NCBI GenBank assembly: GCA_937995595.1
Contig: CALKJW010000023.1
Span: forward strand, 1-52,908
Reading direction: 5' to 3'
DNA: 52,908 nt
From: an uncultured Phycisphaerales bacterium
GTDB taxonomy: Bacteria; Planctomycetota; Phycisphaerae; Phycisphaerales; UBA1924
This document shows, piece after piece, positions 50,604 through 52,908 of this stretch (position 1 is its first letter; every line of letters begins with the position of its first letter). The notes under the pieces were generated by a model that searched no databases, was not told where the DNA came from, and saw only the letters and a list, made by a program, of their open reading frames with translations. The position numbers were made by a program, and so were the translations under genes.

Positions 50604-52442
50604 GTGGTGCAAGGACTTGATTCGTGTCTTGAGAACCTCATCAACCTGAGCGTGCAGAGAGGGTGGCTGTCGTATGAGGAACTGAACAACACGCTCCCGG
50701 ACGAGTGGGTGGACCCCGACCGGCTGCACGAACTGCTCGTGCTGATCGACGCGCGCGGGGTGGAACTCATCGACGAGATGGAGTACCGCGCGCGGTGCTG
50801 GCGCGAGTCGCGCCGCAAGGGCGGCGAAGAGGCGATCGCCGCGACCGGCCTGACCAACCCGCAGCGCGCGGTGACGGTCGCCGGGGGCGAGCGGAACCTG
50901 CCGCCGAACTGGTCGGCGCCGCCGCCGCTGCCCGCGCCCCCGGCGCGCGGGCGGGCCGCCGCGCAGGACGTCGAGGACGCGCTCAACGACGCCGCGCTGC
51001 AGCGCGACCTGCAGGAGGCGCTGGCGGCCGAGGGCCACAAGCGGATCGACGACCCGATCCGCATGTACCTGTCGCAGATGGGCTCGATCCCGCTGCTGAC
51101 GCGCGACGAGGAGGTGCGGCTGGCCAAGAAGATCGAGACCACGCGGATGATCTTCCGCCGCCGCTGCCTGGAGTCGGACTACATCGTGGCCCAGGCGGTG
51201 AACCTGCTGCGCCAGGTCGCGTCGGGCGAACTGCCGTTCGACCGCACGATGCGGATCTCGACGGCCGAGGACCACGCGCGCGAGCGCATCACCAGGCGCA
51301 TCCCCTACAACCTGGCGACGCTGGACAAACTGCTGGCGCTGAACCGGCAGGACTGGGAGCGGCTGCAGTCCCTGCCGGCGGACGGTGACGATGCGGCGGA
51401 GATCCGCGAGCGGATGAGCACGCGCCGGCGGAAGATGGCCGCGCTGACCGAGGAACTGAGCCTGCGCACGGGCAAGATCATCCCGCTGATGCGCAAACTC
51501 CGGAGCATCAGCAAGAAGATGGCCGGGCTGGAGGCGGACCTGCGCAAGGCCGAGAAGAGCCCGAAGCGCTACGACGCCGAGGACGTGGCGGTGATGCAGG
51601 AGGAACTGGCGGGGCTTCGCTCGCTGGTGCTGGAGGAGGCGGCGTCGCTGGCGCGCCGCGTGCGCGACATCGACGCGGTGTTCTGGGAGTACGAGCAGGC
51701 CAAGCGCGACCTGTCGGGCGGCAACCTGCGGCTGGTGGTGTCGATCGCCAAGAAGTACCGCAACCGCGGGCTGCCGTTCCTGGACGTGATCCAGGAGGGC
51801 AACACGGGCCTGATGCGGGCGGTGGACAAGTACGAATATAAGAGAGGATATAAGTTCAGCACCTACGCGACGTGGTGGATCCGGCAGGCCATCACCCGCG
51901 CCATCGCCGACCACGCGCGGACGATCCGCATCCCCGTGCACATGATCGAGACCATCAGCAAGCTGCGCGCCATCCAGAAGGCCATGGTGCAGGAGACCGG
52001 TGCCGAGCCGACGGTCGAGGAACTCGCCGAGCGCGCGGGCCTGAGCGTCTCCGAGACCCGGCGCGTGCTCAAGGTCTCGCGCCACCCCGTCTCGCTGGAC
52101 CGGCCCGTGGGCGAGACCGAGGACTCGTACTTCGGCGACTTCATCGAGGACGAGGGGCAGCGCCCGCCCAGCGAGACCGCCGGGCAGGACATGCTCAAGC
52201 AGCGCATCGAGCAGGTGCTCAAGAGCCTGACCTACCGCGAGCGCGAGATCATCAAGCTCCGCTACGGCATCGGCGATGGGTACACCTACACGCTCGAGGA
52301 GGTCGGCCGCATCTTCAAGGTCACGCGCGAGCGCGTCCGTCAGGTCGAGGCCAAGGCGATCCGCAAACTCCAGCACCCGGTGCGGGCCCGCAAACTCGCG
52401 GGTTTCGTGGACAAGGCGCTGGCGGCGCAGGGCATGGAGTAG
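50604..52442 (+). CDS. rpoD: Primary RNA polymerase sigma factor
   Basis: A 612-residue sigma-70 family primary factor. Region 1.2 is [21 protein letters not shown]; a long non-conserved region of about 230 residues follows; region 2 has [57 protein letters not shown]; region 3 and region 4 have [27 protein letters not shown] and [20 protein letters not shown]. Start codon is GTG at 50604 (or 50607), with AGGAGG at 50593-50598; the long upstream frame is not used. Codons for [10 protein letters not shown] at about 51830-51860 are AT-rich, unlike the rest. Confidence 0.96.
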   Translation: MVQGLDSCLENLINLSVQRGWLSYEELNNTLPDEWVDPDRLHELLVLIDARGVELIDEMEYRARCWRESRRKGGEEAIAATGLTNPQRAVTVAGGERNLPPNWSAPPPLPAPPARGRAAAQDVEDALNDAALQRDLQEALAAEGHKRIDDPIRMYLSQMGSIPLLTRDEEVRLAKKIETTRMIFRRRCLESDYIVAQAVNLLRQVASGELPFDRTMRISTAEDHARERITRRIPYNLATLDKLLALNRQDWERLQSLPADGDDAAEIRERMSTRRRKMAALTEELSLRTGKIIPLMRKLRSISKKMAGLEADLRKAEKSPKRYDAEDVAVMQEELAGLRSLVLEEAASLARRVRDIDAVFWEYEQAKRDLSGGNLRLVVSIAKKYRNRGLPFLDVIQEGNTGLMRAVDKYEYKRGYKFSTYATWWIRQAITRAIADHARTIRIPVHMIETISKLRAIQKAMVQETGAEPTVEELAERAGLSVSETRRVLKVSRHPVSLDRPVGETEDSYFGDFIEDEGQRPPSETAGQDMLKQRIEQVLKSLTYREREIIKLRYGIGDGYTYTLEEVGRIFKVTRERVRQVEAKAIRKLQHPVRARKLAGFVDKALAAQGME

Positions 52443-52908
52443 ACAAAGGCGCCGGGTCACTCGCGGTTGCTTTTCGGAGACTCCGGCACAAGCGCGACCA
52501 ACGCTGCCGAACTGTGTCCTCCTGCTCGCGGAGGAGTTGGGCTACCACCCGGTTCGGCATGCCGCGAACCTTGAGCTGGAGCAGTTCGCGGTCCTGTTCT
52601 GCGACCAGTGAGGCGGCCAACCAGTTGAGTGAGGCGCTCGCGTCCGCCTCTTCAGCACTTTCCATGGTGGCCGCGGCCTGTCGGAGCAAGTCGCCATAGT
52701 GACCGGAAAGGCGTCGCAGACGGGCCGCGACTCTTCGTTTTTCCATCACCAGGTTGTGTGAGGTCGTCAGTACGAATGCCCAGAGTTGGGCATCGGTCGC
52801 CGCGCGGATCTGATTGCGGGACGCGGCACGGTCCAACCGTAACACGAGGGAGCCGAAGAGGTCGTTCGTATCGGCTACGTCACGGGCAGCGTGCACTGCC
52901 CGAAGCTT
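52321..52908 (-). CDS. ECF-like sigma factor, 5' end beyond the window
   Basis: A partial gene, open to the right edge, with 196 codons including stop visible. It has region-2-like [10 protein letters not shown] and [20 protein letters not shown], and region-4-like [24 protein letters not shown] with [26 protein letters not shown] as the helix-turn-helix. It most resembles planctomycete ECF sigma factors. After the region-4 helix the frame carries on for about 45 Pro/Cys-rich residues antisense to the end of rpoD, so the gene either overlaps rpoD by 122 bases or its true stop has been lost. Confidence 0.75.
   Translation of the reverse strand, partial: KLRAVHAARDVADTNDLFGSLVLRLDRAASRNQIRAATDAQLWAFVLTTSHNLVMEKRRVAARLRRLSGHYGDLLRQAAATMESAEEADASASLNWLAASLVAEQDRELLQLKVRGMPNRVVAQLLREQEDTVRQRWSRLCRSLRKATASDPAPLSTPCPAPPAPCPRNPRVCGPAPGAGVCGSPWPRPDGRARA

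Noticed and set aside
48447-52460. A 1337-residue minus-strand open frame opposite dnaG and rpoD
   Set aside because: It is a shadow of high third-position GC in real genes; it has no domain motifs and is rich in Arg, Ala and Val repeats.
1-52908. tRNA or rRNA genes
   Set aside because: No cloverleaf or rRNA-like conserved segment was recognised on either strand; a covariance-model scan was not possible here.

Overview
The window is a gene-dense, very GC-rich stretch (strong G/C preference at third codon positions) from what is most likely a member of the Planctomycetota, probably Phycisphaerae. The reasons are the gene content: tandem 3-keto-disaccharide hydrolase (DUF1080) domains, a large multi-haem c-type cytochrome with accessory domains, a soluble-sugar beta-propeller protein, Gfo/Idh/MocA and sugar-isomerase partners, a PEP-CTERM-like anchored protein, FloA, a bL35 with a long tail, and heptameric intergenic repeats. 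This placement is inference; there is no rRNA or tRNA gene in the window to confirm it.

Layout. 1-3071: a heptad repeat array, a DedA/YqaA-type membrane protein, galE and an unknown gene, all on +. 3135-7633: a minus-strand run nnrE, bifunctional nuclease, tatD, a D-amino-acid-oxidase-like flavoprotein and lgt. 7733-8947: a GT2 glycosyltransferase. 8973-14188 (minus): floA, an anchored thioester-domain protein and a PurS-PurS-PurL fusion. 14276-21611 (plus): rnhA, then a type IV pilus / pseudopilus block (pilT, pilC, two prepilins and a large PilX-like protein). 21645-24396 (minus): nnrD, a secreted transglutaminase-like protein and a zinc-ribbon protein. 24604-29179 (plus): a PTS IIA protein, ispA, dxs and nadK, i.e. 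isoprenoid precursor synthesis and NADP supply. 29295-38668: a small peptide gene with a very strong ribosome-binding site, then a sugar-oxidation locus (DUF1080 protein, penta-haem cytochrome, beta-propeller, Gfo/Idh/MocA oxidoreductase, sugar isomerase). 38708-40261 (minus): an M50 protease, rplT, rpmI. 40765-43982 (plus): a ParA ATPase fused to a CBM48-type glycogen-binding module, translationally coupled to a ParA-like protein with no recognisable P-loop. 44052-48020 (minus): clpX and four small genes including acylphosphatase. 48456-52442: dnaG and rpoD, the core of the macromolecular synthesis operon. The right edge holds a truncated ECF-like sigma factor.

Most notable observations: (1) the flavoprotein at 4234-5388 has the D-amino-acid-oxidase motifs in circularly permuted order; (2) the ParA-CBM48 fusion with its degenerate partner looks like an undescribed two-protein positioning system tied to a glucan; (3) a 71-base palindromic element is inserted in frame in the Gfo/Idh/MocA gene; (4) one heptad repeat family occurs at four places; (5) terminator-like and branched RNA structures precede clpX and dnaG. 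All functional statements are from reading motifs; no database search was run.
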